Shown: positions 55,705-64,000, numbered from the stretch's first letter. The stretch is 64,000 nt of DNA from Thalassotalea_F euphylliae (GCF_042682785.1 NZ_JBHUIB010000012.1:372001-436000); one strand, 5' to 3'. Notes: generated by a model not told the origin, from the sequence alone. Numbers and translations: made by a program.

Positions 55705-56838
55705 ATGAAATATGAATTATTAGGTAAAGACGGCAAAGCTCGTCGTGGCCGTTTAACCTTTGACCGTGGTACGGTTGAAACGCCAGCCTTTATGCCTGTC
55801 GGCACTTACGGCACGGTGAAGGGTATGAAAACCAACGAAATCGAAGAGATTGGTGCGGAAATCATCTTAGGCAATACTTTCCACTTAATGTTGCGTCCAG
55901 GGACCGACATTATCGAACAGCATGGCGACCTGCACGACTTTATCAACTGGGATAAGCCTATCTTAACTGACTCAGGTGGCTTCCAAGTGTTTAGCCTAGG
56001 CAAAATGCGCAAAATCACTGAAGAAGGCGTAAAGTTCAGCTCGCCAGTAAACGGTGAAAAAATCATGTTAACACCAGAGCGCTCAATGGAAGTGCAACGC
56101 AAATTGGGCTCTGACGTGGTCATGATTTTTGATGAATGTACGCCTTACCCAGCCACCCACACTGAAGCAAAAGAGTCGATGGAGCTGTCGCTTCGTTGGG
56201 CGCAGCGCAGTAAAGATGCTCATGGCGACAACCCAAATGCACTATTTGGTATCGTTCAAGGTGGTATGTATGAAGACTTACGCGAAGTGTCTGTTGCGGG
56301 CTTAAAAGCGATTGAATTTGATGGTTATGCTATCGGTGGCTTATCTGTTGGCGAACCGAAAGAAGACATGGTACGCATATTAGATCATACCACCCCCTTG
56401 ATCCCTGAAAATAAACCCCGATATCTGATGGGAGTAGGGAAACCTGAAGATTTGGTTGAAGGGGTTCGTCGCGGCATTGACATGTTTGACTGCGTGATGC
56501 CGACACGAAACGCGCGTAACGGACACCTGTTTGTGACAAACGGCGTGGTAAAAATTCGAAACGCGAAGAACAAAACGGATACAAGCCCATTAGATGCTGA
56601 ATGTGATTGCTACACGTGTAAGAACTATTCTCGTGCATATTTACATCACTTAGATAAGTGCAACGAGATTTTGGGCTCGCAATTAAATACCATTCATAAC
56701 TTACGTTATTACCAACGTTTGATGAAAGGTTTGCGTGACGCCATTGAGGCAGGTACATTGGACGACTTTGTAGAAGATTTTTACGCTCGTCGAGGCTTGC
56801 CTGTACCGCCATTGGCTGAAGGCAGTGAACAGGTATAA
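55705..56838 (+). CDS. tgt: Queuine/preQ1 tRNA-guanine transglycosylase
   Basis: Tgt exchanges guanine 34 for preQ1 in tRNAs for Asp, Asn, His and Tyr. The 377-residue protein has D89 in ILTDSGGFQVFSL, the nucleophile region GVGKPEDLVEGVRRGIDMFD, and the zinc site CDCYTCKNYSRAYLHH. The start has GGCGGAGAAATTAA before the ATG. Order queA-tgt-yajC-secD-secF is the same as in E. coli. Confidence 0.98.
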   Translation: MKYELLGKDGKARRGRLTFDRGTVETPAFMPVGTYGTVKGMKTNEIEEIGAEIILGNTFHLMLRPGTDIIEQHGDLHDFINWDKPILTDSGGFQVFSLGKMRKITEEGVKFSSPVNGEKIMLTPERSMEVQRKLGSDVVMIFDECTPYPATHTEAKESMELSLRWAQRSKDAHGDNPNALFGIVQGGMYEDLREVSVAGLKAIEFDGYAIGGLSVGEPKEDMVRILDHTTPLIPENKPRYLMGVGKPEDLVEGVRRGIDMFDCVMPTRNARNGHLFVTNGVVKIRNAKNKTDTSPLDAECDCYTCKNYSRAYLHHLDKCNEILGSQLNTIHNLRYYQRLMKGLRDAIEAGTLDDFVEDFYARRGLPVPPLAEGSEQV

Positions 56839-56873
56839 GAATTTAAAAATAACGAATAGAAGTAGAGGAAATT

Positions 56874-57206
56874 ATGAGTCTATCTTTAGCGACTGTATTT
56901 GCGCAAGCTGCACCACAACAAGGTGGTGGCATGGAAATGTTGATCATGCTGGCGGTGTTTGGTTTGGTATTTTATTTTATGATTTACCGCCCACAAGCTA
57001 AGCGCGTAAAAGAGCACAAAAACCTGATGTCAGCATTGTCAAAAGGTGATGAAGTGCTTACGCAAGGTGGCCTAGTTGGCAAAATCACAAAAGTATCAGA
57101 TGAAAAAGACTTCGTTGTGATCAGTATTGCTGAGAGCACTGAAGTGACTGTGCAAAAAGCAGCAATCAGCGCTGTATTGCCAAAAGGAACAATGAAAAGC
57201 CTCTAA
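56874..57206 (+). CDS. yajC: Preprotein translocase subunit YajC
   Basis: The 110-residue protein has one membrane helix (about residues 22-37, LIMLAVFGLVFYFMIY), the motif YRPQAKRVKEHKNL and a cytoplasmic barrel-like domain with VLTQGGLVGKITKV. YajC joins SecDF in the accessory export complex. Its stop codon lies in the loop of an intrinsic terminator ahead of secD. Confidence 0.96.
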   Translation: MSLSLATVFAQAAPQQGGGMEMLIMLAVFGLVFYFMIYRPQAKRVKEHKNLMSALSKGDEVLTQGGLVGKITKVSDEKDFVVISIAESTEVTVQKAAISAVLPKGTMKSL

Positions 57207-57219
57207 TCGAGGCTTTTTT
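57195..57219 (+). terminator. Intrinsic terminator between yajC and secD
   Basis: AAAAGCCTC (57195-57203) and GAGGCTTTT (57209-57217) form a 9-bp stem around TAATC, and T runs to 57219. The yajC stop codon is in the loop. SecD starts only 16 bp later and has no visible separate promoter, so partial termination within the sec operon is inferred. Confidence 0.75.
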
Positions 57220-57234
57220 CGTTAAGGAACCGTT

Positions 57235-59082
57235 GTGTTAAATAAAACGCCTCTATGGAAAACACTGCTGGTAATGTTCGTCGTTGCCATTGGTGCTCTT
57301 TATGCTTCACCTAACCTCTATGGTGAAGACCCAGCAGTTCAGGTATCTGGACTCAGAGGTGTTGAAGTAGATGCTTCAACACTCGATCAAATAAAATCTC
57401 AGTTAGAAGAAAACCAAATTGATGTGATGAGCATAGCCCTTGAAGAAGGTCAGGTGCTTGTTCGTTTTCGCGACACTGAAAACCAGCTGCAAGCCAAAGA
57501 TATTCTAGACGATACCTATGGTCGTGATTACTCTGTTGCTCTGAACTTAACACCTGCCACGCCAGATTGGTTAGCGGGCATTGGTGGTTCACCAATGAAG
57601 CTTGGCTTGGACTTAAGTGGTGGTGTGAGCTTCTTAATGGAAGTGAACATGAAGGAAGCTATTAACAAAGCGCAAACTGGACTTGTTGGTGATTTCCGAA
57701 GCGAACTTCGTGGTGAGAAAATTCGTTACCGTAGCGTAAAAGCAGACGGTGATGCGATCAAAGTGATTTTCCGCAACGCAGAAGACTTAAGCGCTGCTGA
57801 AGACTATTTAAGCCGTCAAAATCGTGATTTGCTATTTGCTGAAGATGAGAGCAAATTGACGTTAACGGCAACAATGACTGAAGAGAAGCTAAAAGAAATT
57901 CGTGAATATGCGCTTCAGCAAAACATCACTATTATTCGTAACCGTGTTAATGAATTAGGTGTTGCTGAGCCATTAGTTCAACGCCAAGGTCAGAAACACA
58001 TTGTTATTGAATTACCAGGTGTTCAAGATACGGCTAAAGCGAAAGAAATCCTGAATGCGACGGCAACTATTGAATTCCGCTTAGTGGATACTGAAGGTGA
58101 TATCTCTGCGGCATTAGATGGACGTGTGCCAGCTAGCTCTGAGTTACTTTACGATCGTAACGGTACGCCAACATTGCTGAAAAAGCGTGTCATGCTAACT
58201 GGTGATCATATCGTTGACTCAAGTTCTGGTTTTGATGAATACAGTCGTCCACAAGTGAATATTTCGCTTGATTCGCCGGGCGGTACTAAAATTTCAAGTG
58301 CCACTAAAGCAAACATTGGTAAACCAATGGCGACTGTTTTTATTGAGTACAAAGGTACGGATAGAAAAGACGCTGAAGGCAACATGATTTTCGAGAAAGT
58401 GGAAGAAGTTATCTCTGTTGCGACTATTCAAGCGCGTCTAGGTAAATCTTTCCGTATTACCGGTATTGATAGCCAAGCTGAAGCGCATAACCTTTCGCTT
58501 TTACTTCGCGCTGGTGCGTTGATTGCGCCAATTCAAATTGTTGAAGAGCGTACGGTTGGCCCATCGCTAGGTGCTGAAAACATTAAGCTTGGTTTCCAAG
58601 CAATTATGGGTGGCTTCGCCTTAGTGTTTGTTTTCATGATGATTTACTACCGCGCCTTTGGTGTTGTAGCTAACCTAGCATTAGGCGCCAACTTAATCTT
58701 GATTGTTGGTGTCATGTCGATGATTCCTGGCGCAACACTTACCCTACCGGGCATGGCGGGTATTGTATTGACAGTTGGTATGGCGGTTGATGCTAACGTA
58801 CTGATTTTCGAACGTATTCGTGAAGAGTTACGTAGTGGTAAGTCAGTTCAACAATCGATTCATCAAGGCTACGACGCTGCATTCTCGACTATTCTTGATG
58901 CGAACATCACCACGTTAATCGCAGCGTTTATACTGTTTGCTGTAGGTACTGGCCCTATCAAAGGTTTCGCTGTTACGTTATCGATTGGTATTATCACTTC
59001 GATGTTCACAGCAATTGTTGGTACGCGTACCGTTGTAAATGCAGTTTGGGGCGGTAAGCGCCTTGATAAATTGAGCATATAG
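57235..59082 (+). CDS. secD: Protein translocase subunit SecD
   Basis: The 615-residue protein has one N-terminal helix, a large periplasmic domain (with MKLGLDLSGGVSFLMEV and VNELGVAEPLVQRQG) and a five-helix membrane domain. The latter carries GLTLPGMAGIVLTVGMAVDANVLIFERIREE-type motifs, of which the VDANV segment is near residue 520. SecD uses the proton gradient to pull proteins through SecYEG. The start is GTG at 57235 with AAGGA 7 nt upstream. SecF follows 11 bp later. Confidence 0.97.
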   Translation: MLNKTPLWKTLLVMFVVAIGALYASPNLYGEDPAVQVSGLRGVEVDASTLDQIKSQLEENQIDVMSIALEEGQVLVRFRDTENQLQAKDILDDTYGRDYSVALNLTPATPDWLAGIGGSPMKLGLDLSGGVSFLMEVNMKEAINKAQTGLVGDFRSELRGEKIRYRSVKADGDAIKVIFRNAEDLSAAEDYLSRQNRDLLFAEDESKLTLTATMTEEKLKEIREYALQQNITIIRNRVNELGVAEPLVQRQGQKHIVIELPGVQDTAKAKEILNATATIEFRLVDTEGDISAALDGRVPASSELLYDRNGTPTLLKKRVMLTGDHIVDSSSGFDEYSRPQVNISLDSPGGTKISSATKANIGKPMATVFIEYKGTDRKDAEGNMIFEKVEEVISVATIQARLGKSFRITGIDSQAEAHNLSLLLRAGALIAPIQIVEERTVGPSLGAENIKLGFQAIMGGFALVFVFMMIYYRAFGVVANLALGANLILIVGVMSMIPGATLTLPGMAGIVLTVGMAVDANVLIFERIREELRSGKSVQQSIHQGYDAAFSTILDANITTLIAAFILFAVGTGPIKGFAVTLSIGIITSMFTAIVGTRTVVNAVWGGKRLDKLSI

Positions 59083-59093
59083 GTGAAAGAGAC

Positions 59094-60041
59094 ATGCAAA
59101 TTTTAAAGTTAAATGAAACTGTCCCTTTCATGCGCTATCGCAAGATAGCCATGGTGTTCAGTATTATTATGATGATTGCGGCTATCGCGTCGCTAGCAAC
59201 AAACAAACTAAACTTCGGTTTAGATTTCACTGGCGGTGTAAAAGTTGAAGTAGGCTTTGACCAACCAGCAGATCTAACCAAAATGCGTCAAGTGCTTGAT
59301 GCCAATGGTTTTGATGACGCTGTTGTTCAGCTATTTGGCACCAGTCGCGATGTTGTTATTCGTATGGGTGAACGCCCTGGCGTGAAAGCCGAAATGCTAG
59401 GTAACCAGATTCTCGATATTTTAAAAGAGGGTATGGGTGTTCACGTTGAAATGCGTCGAATTGAGTTCGTAGGTGCAAGTGTCGGTGACGAGCTAACAGA
59501 GCAAGGCGGTTTAGCGATGTTAACGGCACTTATCTGTATCCTCGTTTATGTCGCATTTCGTTTTGAATGGCGCTTCGCGTTAGGCTCTGTATTCGCTTTG
59601 TTTCATGACGTGTTGTTAACCTTAGGTTTATTCTCTGTACTTCAATTAGAGTTTGATCTAACGGTTCTAGCGGCGATACTTGCGGTTATTGGTTATTCAC
59701 TCAACGATACCATTGTTGTATCTGACCGTATCCGTGAGAACTTCCGTAAGATTCGTGAAGGTGGTCCAGAGGAAATTATCAACATTTCTTTGACTCAAAC
59801 ATTAAGCCGTACATTCATTACGTCAATTACAACGTTACTTGTACTTGCTGCCTTATTCTTTAAAGGTGGTGCACTTATTCATGGTTTCGCAACTGCGTTG
59901 TTATTAGGTGTATTCGTTGGTACGTATTCGTCGGTTTATGTTGCTTCTTCTATCGCGCTGGCATTAGGTATTTCGAAAGAAGACTTGATTCCTGAAGTTG
60001 TTGAAAAAGAAGGTGCAGACCACGAAGAAATGATGCCGTAA
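59094..60041 (+). CDS. secF: Protein translocase subunit SecF
   Basis: The 315-residue protein has an N-terminal helix, the motif FGLDFTGGVKVEV, a small periplasmic domain and five C-terminal helices with YSLNDTIVVSDRIREN. It pairs with SecD. An intrinsic terminator follows at 60064-60092 and closes the operon. Confidence 0.97.
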   Translation: MQILKLNETVPFMRYRKIAMVFSIIMMIAAIASLATNKLNFGLDFTGGVKVEVGFDQPADLTKMRQVLDANGFDDAVVQLFGTSRDVVIRMGERPGVKAEMLGNQILDILKEGMGVHVEMRRIEFVGASVGDELTEQGGLAMLTALICILVYVAFRFEWRFALGSVFALFHDVLLTLGLFSVLQLEFDLTVLAAILAVIGYSLNDTIVVSDRIRENFRKIREGGPEEIINISLTQTLSRTFITSITTLLVLAALFFKGGALIHGFATALLLGVFVGTYSSVYVASSIALALGISKEDLIPEVVEKEGADHEEMMP

Positions 60042-60063
60042 ACACACGCATTTATTCTTTCAT

Positions 60064-60092
60064 AAAAAACCGAGCAAAGGCTCGGTTTTTTT
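60064..60092 (+). terminator. Intrinsic terminator after secF
   Basis: AAAAAACCGAGC and GCTCGGTTTTTT pair around AAAG, with a T run at the end. The A-rich 5' side means that it could also act on the opposite strand, although no minus-strand gene ends here. Confidence 0.9.
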
Positions 60093-60202
60093 ATGCCTAA
60101 AATAATTTGAAATTTATTAACCCTTTTTAAGTTTGTAAATCGTCTTATAGATAAGCGCGATGAAAATCCTAGGTATTGCGCGTTAAACACATTCGAATAG
60201 TC

Positions 60203-60214
60203 GTGTGATCACAC
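60203..60214. promoter_or_regulatory. 12-bp perfect palindrome upstream of the TonB-sigma-TonB operon
   Basis: GTGTGATCACAC is fully self-complementary and lies 27 bp before the ATG of the first TonB-domain gene. It resembles a CRP half-site pair (TGTGA and TCACA) without the normal 6-bp spacer, so a CRP site is unlikely. A repressor operator is possible. Confidence 0.4.
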
Positions 60215-60241
60215 CTCAACATATCAATAAAGAGGTTATCT

Positions 60242-60850
60242 ATGAGTAAAATATTAGGTTCCATGGGACTGGGCGCATTAGCGACATTTTGTTTATTTCT
60301 TTTTATGGCTGCATTGGTTTCAAATGATGAATTGAAATGGGTGCCGCCTGAAGAAACGCCACAAGTGTTTATCACGCAAACACCGGATGAACTTAAGCCT
60401 AATCAAATGGTAAGGCCCAAGTTAACACCGCCACCACCTAAAATGCCCGAACGAATACAAAATGAGGTGATAGATGAGGCCGCGGCACTAACAACGCCAG
60501 GTATCAATCTTGGAAAGATAGAGATTAAAAACGACAGCATGGCTAGTGCACCTGCAACATTCGTCTCTGATGGTGACGCCCGGCCAATAGTGCGGGTAAA
60601 TCCGAAGTATCCAGTTACTGCCGCAAGGGATGGTATTGAAGGCTGGGTACAATTACAATTTGATATCAATGAGATAGGCGAAGTGGTGAACATTGAAATT
60701 CTGGATGCAGAGCCTAAACGCATATTTAATAAAGCGGCTAGGCAAGCACTTAGGCGCTGGAAGTACAAAGCAAAGTACGTTGATGGAAAGGCTATTTTGC
60801 AGCAAGGGTTAACTGTGTTGCTTGACTTTAATTTGAATCAAAATGGTTAG
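60242..60850 (+). CDS. TonB C-terminal-domain protein 1
   Basis: The 202-residue protein has an N-terminal membrane helix (about residues 8-27), a Pro-rich linker (KLTPPPPKMPERI) and a TonB C-terminal domain: RVNPKYPVTAARDGIEGWVQ and ARQALRRWKYKAK. It should span the periplasm from the inner membrane. Classical TonB passes energy to outer-membrane receptors, but no exbBD genes are nearby. It begins a compact operon with a sigma factor (9 bp downstream) and a second TonB-domain protein. Confidence 0.88.
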   Translation: MSKILGSMGLGALATFCLFLFMAALVSNDELKWVPPEETPQVFITQTPDELKPNQMVRPKLTPPPPKMPERIQNEVIDEAAALTTPGINLGKIEIKNDSMASAPATFVSDGDARPIVRVNPKYPVTAARDGIEGWVQLQFDINEIGEVVNIEILDAEPKRIFNKAARQALRRWKYKAKYVDGKAILQQGLTVLLDFNLNQNG

Positions 60851-60859
60851 GATTATCTA

Positions 60860-61411
60860 TTGAAGTTACCGTCAAGGATTAAAGGGTGGTTATCAATGCA
60901 AAGTAGCTGTGAGCAGCTGCTTTGTTTATATATTGAAACGCGTGATAAAAAACATATTGAAGCACTTGTTAACCGTCACCATAGAGACTTGTTTCACTAC
61001 TTATTATCTCAGTCAGCTAGGGAAACTGCAGAAGACATCGTGCAGACTGTTTGGCTTAAAGTTATGAAATTGCAGGTTCTCCCTGACAATATCATCGTCA
61101 AATCTTGGTTGTTTTCGGTGGCAAGGAATGCGTTGATTGATGAACTGAGGAGACAAGCTCGTCAACGGACTGAGGAGTTCAATGAAGATTTAGCACCACA
61201 GATGAGCCAAAAGACATTTGACCCCGACTCTCGATTGGCGAAGTTTGACTGGGCTCTCCAGCAATTGAGCTTTGTACAGCGGGAAGCTTTTATTTTTCAA
61301 CAAGAAGGTTTTTCAGTTGTTGAAATCTCTACGATAACAGGCGAAAGCTTTGAAACCATTAAAAGTCGATTACGTTATGCTAAATCTGCACTTAAACAGT
61401 TAATGAGCTAA
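60860..61411 (+). CDS. ECF-type RNA polymerase sigma factor
   Basis: The 183-residue protein has sigma region 2 (VNRHHRDLFHYLLSQ, ETAEDIVQTVWLKVM, SWLFSVARNALIDELRR) and region 4 (LSFVQREAFIFQQEGFSVVEI, ESFETIKSRLRYAKSALK). It should direct RNA polymerase to a dedicated promoter set. The start is TTG at 60860 with AGGA 7 nt upstream; an ATG at 60896 behind AAGGG is an equal alternative. It lies between two TonB-domain genes, and the second is placed where an anti-sigma factor usually is. Confidence 0.9.
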   Translation: MKLPSRIKGWLSMQSSCEQLLCLYIETRDKKHIEALVNRHHRDLFHYLLSQSARETAEDIVQTVWLKVMKLQVLPDNIIVKSWLFSVARNALIDELRRQARQRTEEFNEDLAPQMSQKTFDPDSRLAKFDWALQQLSFVQREAFIFQQEGFSVVEISTITGESFETIKSRLRYAKSALKQLMS

Positions 61412-61413
61412 CT

Positions 61414-62118
61414 ATGAAAGAAGATAAATTCGATCAAGAATTAACAAAGCTCTACCAAGAAAGAAAATCTTCGGTTATTGCGCCAGAGGTTGAGCTCAGT
61501 GAGAGTGACACAAGAAAGTTAGCCTTGAGCAAAGCCGCGCGGTACCTGTTAATTCCAATTATCGGTGGAGCCAGTTCCTTCGGCGTCTTTGCCATAATTA
61601 CACATTTTGCGTCCCAAAAACCTGCACCACAAGTGAGCCAGACGGCTCATACGCCTGTCGTCGTAATTGATAATCAAATTGATACACAAGAAACAAAAGT
61701 GGCTTTGAAAAGTGCATCTTTGCCACCTATTCCAAACAGCGAAACCTTGCCCGAGATAAACTTAGAAAGACCAGAAAATGGTCAAGCGCCTAAAGCTAGT
61801 GTGGACATAGTGATGGATGTTACATCGGGAGAACAGTTAATATTTGATACGTTAGCTTCCCCGAGAGTATCTTACCAACCCACTTATAAAGTGATGCCTA
61901 ATATTGCCAAGCGTGACAAATATGAACGAGTGAATGGGACAGTCATGTTAGAGTTTGATATCGATGAAAAAGGCAATGTGCTCAACGTAAAAGTCGTCGA
62001 ATCCGACGTCCACAACCGCTTTAACATTGCGTCGAGAAAAGCGTTAAGGCAATGGCGGTATGCCGAGGGGCAAGCTAGCCAAGGCAACAAAATAGCGTTT
62101 GAGTTTTCGAATAACTAA
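61414..62118 (+). CDS. TonB C-terminal-domain protein 2, possible anti-sigma factor
   Basis: The 234-residue protein has a charged cytoplasmic N-terminus (about 1-45), one membrane helix (about 46-66), a Pro/Thr-rich linker and a TonB-like C-terminal domain (KRDKYERVNGTVMLEFDIDE, ASRKALRQWRYAE). It starts 2 bp after the sigma-factor stop. A cytoplasmic N-terminus plus a single helix next to an ECF sigma gene is the usual anti-sigma layout, but no zinc-binding anti-sigma motif is visible. The TonB domain would be the periplasmic sensor or ligand. The role is inferred from layout. Confidence 0.8.
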   Translation: MKEDKFDQELTKLYQERKSSVIAPEVELSESDTRKLALSKAARYLLIPIIGGASSFGVFAIITHFASQKPAPQVSQTAHTPVVVIDNQIDTQETKVALKSASLPPIPNSETLPEINLERPENGQAPKASVDIVMDVTSGEQLIFDTLASPRVSYQPTYKVMPNIAKRDKYERVNGTVMLEFDIDEKGNVLNVKVVESDVHNRFNIASRKALRQWRYAEGQASQGNKIAFEFSNN

Positions 62119-62142
62119 GCTTTGTTCACCAAGCTTGAGCCG

Positions 62143-62679
62143 CTAAACAGCGGTAGTGACGATTTCGCTTAGGTGATTATTGAAGTGCATGACGTGAGCA
62201 CGCTCATATTGTTGTTTACTTAACTCTCCATAGGCGAAGTGTGGTGCAAGTTTTCCTTGGTAAGTATCAAATGCTTTTATAGCATTATCTAAACGCTTAT
62301 ATGCAGTACCTAGCGGGGCGTTAGCCTCTAGTGGGGCTGCCCCAGGAATAGGTTCCGATAGACCATGGTGCATTCTGCCTTTTGCGTCGAACGCCGAAAA
62401 CGCTAATACACCTAGCGTATTTTTGAATACGGCAGATTTATGTTCAGGAAAGCCAGTAATCGACATCTCTATACTTTGTGCGCAATGCGTAAGGATCTGT
62501 GCCAAGTTCCATGCACCTGTAGTGTTAATCTGATGTTGTGCAAGTACCATCAGGGTCTTTCTAAGCTCTGCGAAAGAAAGCGGCTTTTGATAGGTGTCGA
62601 TAGATTGCCAAACCCCGTATCCTGTTATACCTGAGATACCCAATACGGATAGCGATGTGATAAATGTGCGTCTATTCAT
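62143..62679 (-). CDS. DUF1569-family protein with twin-arginine-like signal
   Basis: The 178-residue protein begins NRRTFITSLSVLGISGITG, a Tat-like signal with paired Arg and a hydrophobic stretch. The rest resembles DUF1569/DinB-like helical bundles: GAWNLAQILTHCAQSIEMSITG and a His-rich C-terminus (HVMHFNNHLSEIV). DinB-like proteins often bind a metal through His residues; function is unknown. Its end is convergent with the TonB protein 2 gene, and a small CCGCT/AGCGG stem covers its stop. Confidence 0.75.
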   Translation of the reverse strand: MNRRTFITSLSVLGISGITGYGVWQSIDTYQKPLSFAELRKTLMVLAQHQINTTGAWNLAQILTHCAQSIEMSITGFPEHKSAVFKNTLGVLAFSAFDAKGRMHHGLSEPIPGAAPLEANAPLGTAYKRLDNAIKAFDTYQGKLAPHFAYGELSKQQYERAHVMHFNNHLSEIVTTAV

Positions 62680-62742
62680 AGGTGTGTCAAAACTACCAAA
62701 ATTTTAAAAAATTAAAGATGTATGTCGCTTTAATCTTAACGG

Positions 62743-64000
62743 TTATTCTTGCCAAGACGTCAATAGCGCTCGCGCTTTGTCTTTGTCCGTAAACTCCATG
62801 TCACTGCTTACTGCGCTTTCAAGATAGCTTTGCGCTTCTTCTCGTTTGCCTTGTTTATCAAGCGTTGCGGCAAGGTGATAATTGATTTCTGCATTTTCAA
62901 AGTCTAAGGAGTTTGCCTTTCGCAGTAATTGTAAAGCGAGATCATAGTCTTCTTGATGATAAGCTACCCAAGCACGAGTATCGATAACAGGTACGCTTTC
63001 TTTCGCTATGGAATATGCTTTATCTGCGTATGTGAAAGCTTGGTCAACCTTTTGTGTCGACAGCAAGATTTGCGCAATATTATTGAGCAATACAATATTG
63101 TTAGGCTGCTTGTTTAAGAGTAACTGATAGTGCGCTATTGCGTTATCTGGCTCGCCTAATAAATAGTATGATTCAGCGATCATAGCTGACATAGTTACAT
63201 CATTGGGTTGATCGGCAAGCCAAGTATTGAGCAGCGCAATGTTTTCTTGATGCTTGCCCTGTTTTCTATTCAATCGGTAGAGGCCAATAACCGCCTCTTT
63301 TGTTGGTTTACTGCGGTAAGACTGTTCAAATGATTGACGTGCTTCGGTTTGCTTGTCTTGCATCCAAAATAAATCACCTTTTAAGCGCAATACCAAGTGT
63401 TTTTGCTCATCAAACTTTGCAAGTTTTTCAATATACTTAAGAGAATCTTTTTCTGCTTTGCTCTCGTTATAAAGGGAAATAAGTAATTCGTATGCAGGCA
63501 CATAATTATCTTGCCAAGATATTGCACGTTGAAGCGCCATTGTCGCCATATCCGTGCCACCATAAGACAAGTGCAATTTTGCGAGTTCGAACAACTGAGG
63601 CGCTTTATTTGCACTGAGTTTAACGACAGTTTCCATATGCTTTACTGCATGCGTGCGCTGATTTTGCATCGCGTAAAGCTCTGCTGCAAGCCTATGTATT
63701 TCTTCATTATTTTTATTTCTGTCGAGAAAGTCAGTAGCTAGAGCAAGCGCTTTTTTAAGCTCTTTTTGGCGGGCGTACAAATAGCTTAACCCTTTAATTG
63801 CTAATACGCTGTTTGCGTTGTGTTCTAGTGCTTTTTCGAAATATAGAATGGCATTTTTCGAATCGCCATAGCGTTGATATATATTGGCGAGTTCGATAAA
63901 TAGGGCACTATTGTCACCAAGGCTGAGTTGAGACTTGAGCCTCCTAACAGCATCCCCTGGCTTATTTTCTTCAATGTCGATTCTGGCTAATGAAATGACA
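62743..64000 (-). CDS. PrsT-like TPR protein, 5'-partial
   Basis: The frame is open to the window edge, so the N-terminus is missing; at least 418 residues are visible. They consist of tandem TPR units, for example ALFIELANIYQRYGDSKNAI and AEINYHLAATLDKQGKREEA. The C-terminal unit SVPVIDTRAWVAYHQEDYDL resembles the end of the PEP-CTERM-system TPR protein PrsT. PrsT accompanies exosortase loci and has a presumed role in export or polymer assembly. A PEP-CTERM-like tail occurs in another gene of this window. The exact subfamily needs the missing part. Confidence 0.7.
   Translation of the reverse strand, partial: VISLARIDIEENKPGDAVRRLKSQLSLGDNSALFIELANIYQRYGDSKNAILYFEKALEHNANSVLAIKGLSYLYARQKELKKALALATDFLDRNKNNEEIHRLAAELYAMQNQRTHAVKHMETVVKLSANKAPQLFELAKLHLSYGGTDMATMALQRAISWQDNYVPAYELLISLYNESKAEKDSLKYIEKLAKFDEQKHLVLRLKGDLFWMQDKQTEARQSFEQSYRSKPTKEAVIGLYRLNRKQGKHQENIALLNTWLADQPNDVTMSAMIAESYYLLGEPDNAIAHYQLLLNKQPNNIVLLNNIAQILLSTQKVDQAFTYADKAYSIAKESVPVIDTRAWVAYHQEDYDLALQLLRKANSLDFENAEINYHLAATLDKQGKREEAQSYLESAVSSDMEFTDKDKARALLTSWQE

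Noticed and set aside
60203..60214. CRP binding site
   Set aside because: TGTGA and TCACA are present but directly abutting; the needed 6-bp spacer is missing.
1..64000. CRISPR arrays, prophage, integron or complete insertion sequence
   Set aside because: No regularly spaced repeats, phage structural genes, integrase or transposase reading frames were found.

Overview
The window looks like chromosomal DNA of a marine gammaproteobacterium of the Alteromonadales, most likely Colwelliaceae (Colwellia/Thalassotalea type). This is inferred from AT-leaning DNA, the gammaproteobacterial gene orders yhdP-nitrilase-tldD, holD-rimI, serB-ytjB-like and queA-tgt-yajC-secD-secF, a MipA/DUF3019/two-component cassette, and traces of a PEP-CTERM system. 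No rRNA operon, CRISPR array, prophage or intact insertion sequence was seen. Most of the window is core genome.

Layout. 1-5340: yhdP (5' end missing), an amidase and tldD, closed by a terminator. 5554-9747: an RND efflux permease and its adaptor, without an outer-membrane partner. 9864-10931: degS behind a long hairpin. 10956-15671: a MetJ operator, then metA and metH, closed by a perfect 16-bp terminator stem. 15952-19468: a HutD-like protein, a small zinc-ribbon protein, an exported protein with a PEP-CTERM-like tail, a hexapeptide acyltransferase and a diguanylate cyclase. 19552-30232 (minus strand): a CAT-like acetyltransferase, a STAS-like protein, a compact four-gene operon (patatin, SMP-30, RoxA-like di-heme cytochrome c, catalase-like protein), a DUF998 membrane protein and a chemoreceptor. 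30515-44116: a dipeptidyl-peptidase-IV-like enzyme, radA, a large double-PilZ protein, serB, a ytjB-like gene, a YjjV-type TatD hydrolase, an HDOD protein, argS and prfC, with two palindromic elements between prfC and argS. 44283-46763: lipoprotein, BlaI and M56-TonB operon with BlaI-type operators. 46784-50061: MipA, DUF3019, response regulator and histidine kinase. 50206-51500: holD, rimI, a small ORF and tRNA-Trp. 51755-54386: a Sel1-repeat protein and aceK. 54575-60041: queA, tgt, yajC, secD, secF. 60242-62118: TonB protein, ECF sigma factor, TonB protein. 62143-64000: a DUF1569 protein and a PrsT-like TPR protein running off the window.

How the genes work together. metA and metH supply homoserine succinylation and the last step of methionine synthesis under MetJ. 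queA and tgt make queuosine in tRNA, and yajC-secDF assist protein export. Several loci deal with envelope state: degS, the BlaI/M56-TonB pair, the MipA cassette, and the sigma factor flanked by two TonB-domain proteins. The least explained locus is the minus-strand operon at 20759-27406. It combines a lipid hydrolase, a lactonase-fold protein, a di-heme oxygenase/peroxidase-like cytochrome and a catalase-like hemoprotein, and may form a membrane-associated lipid-oxidation pathway.
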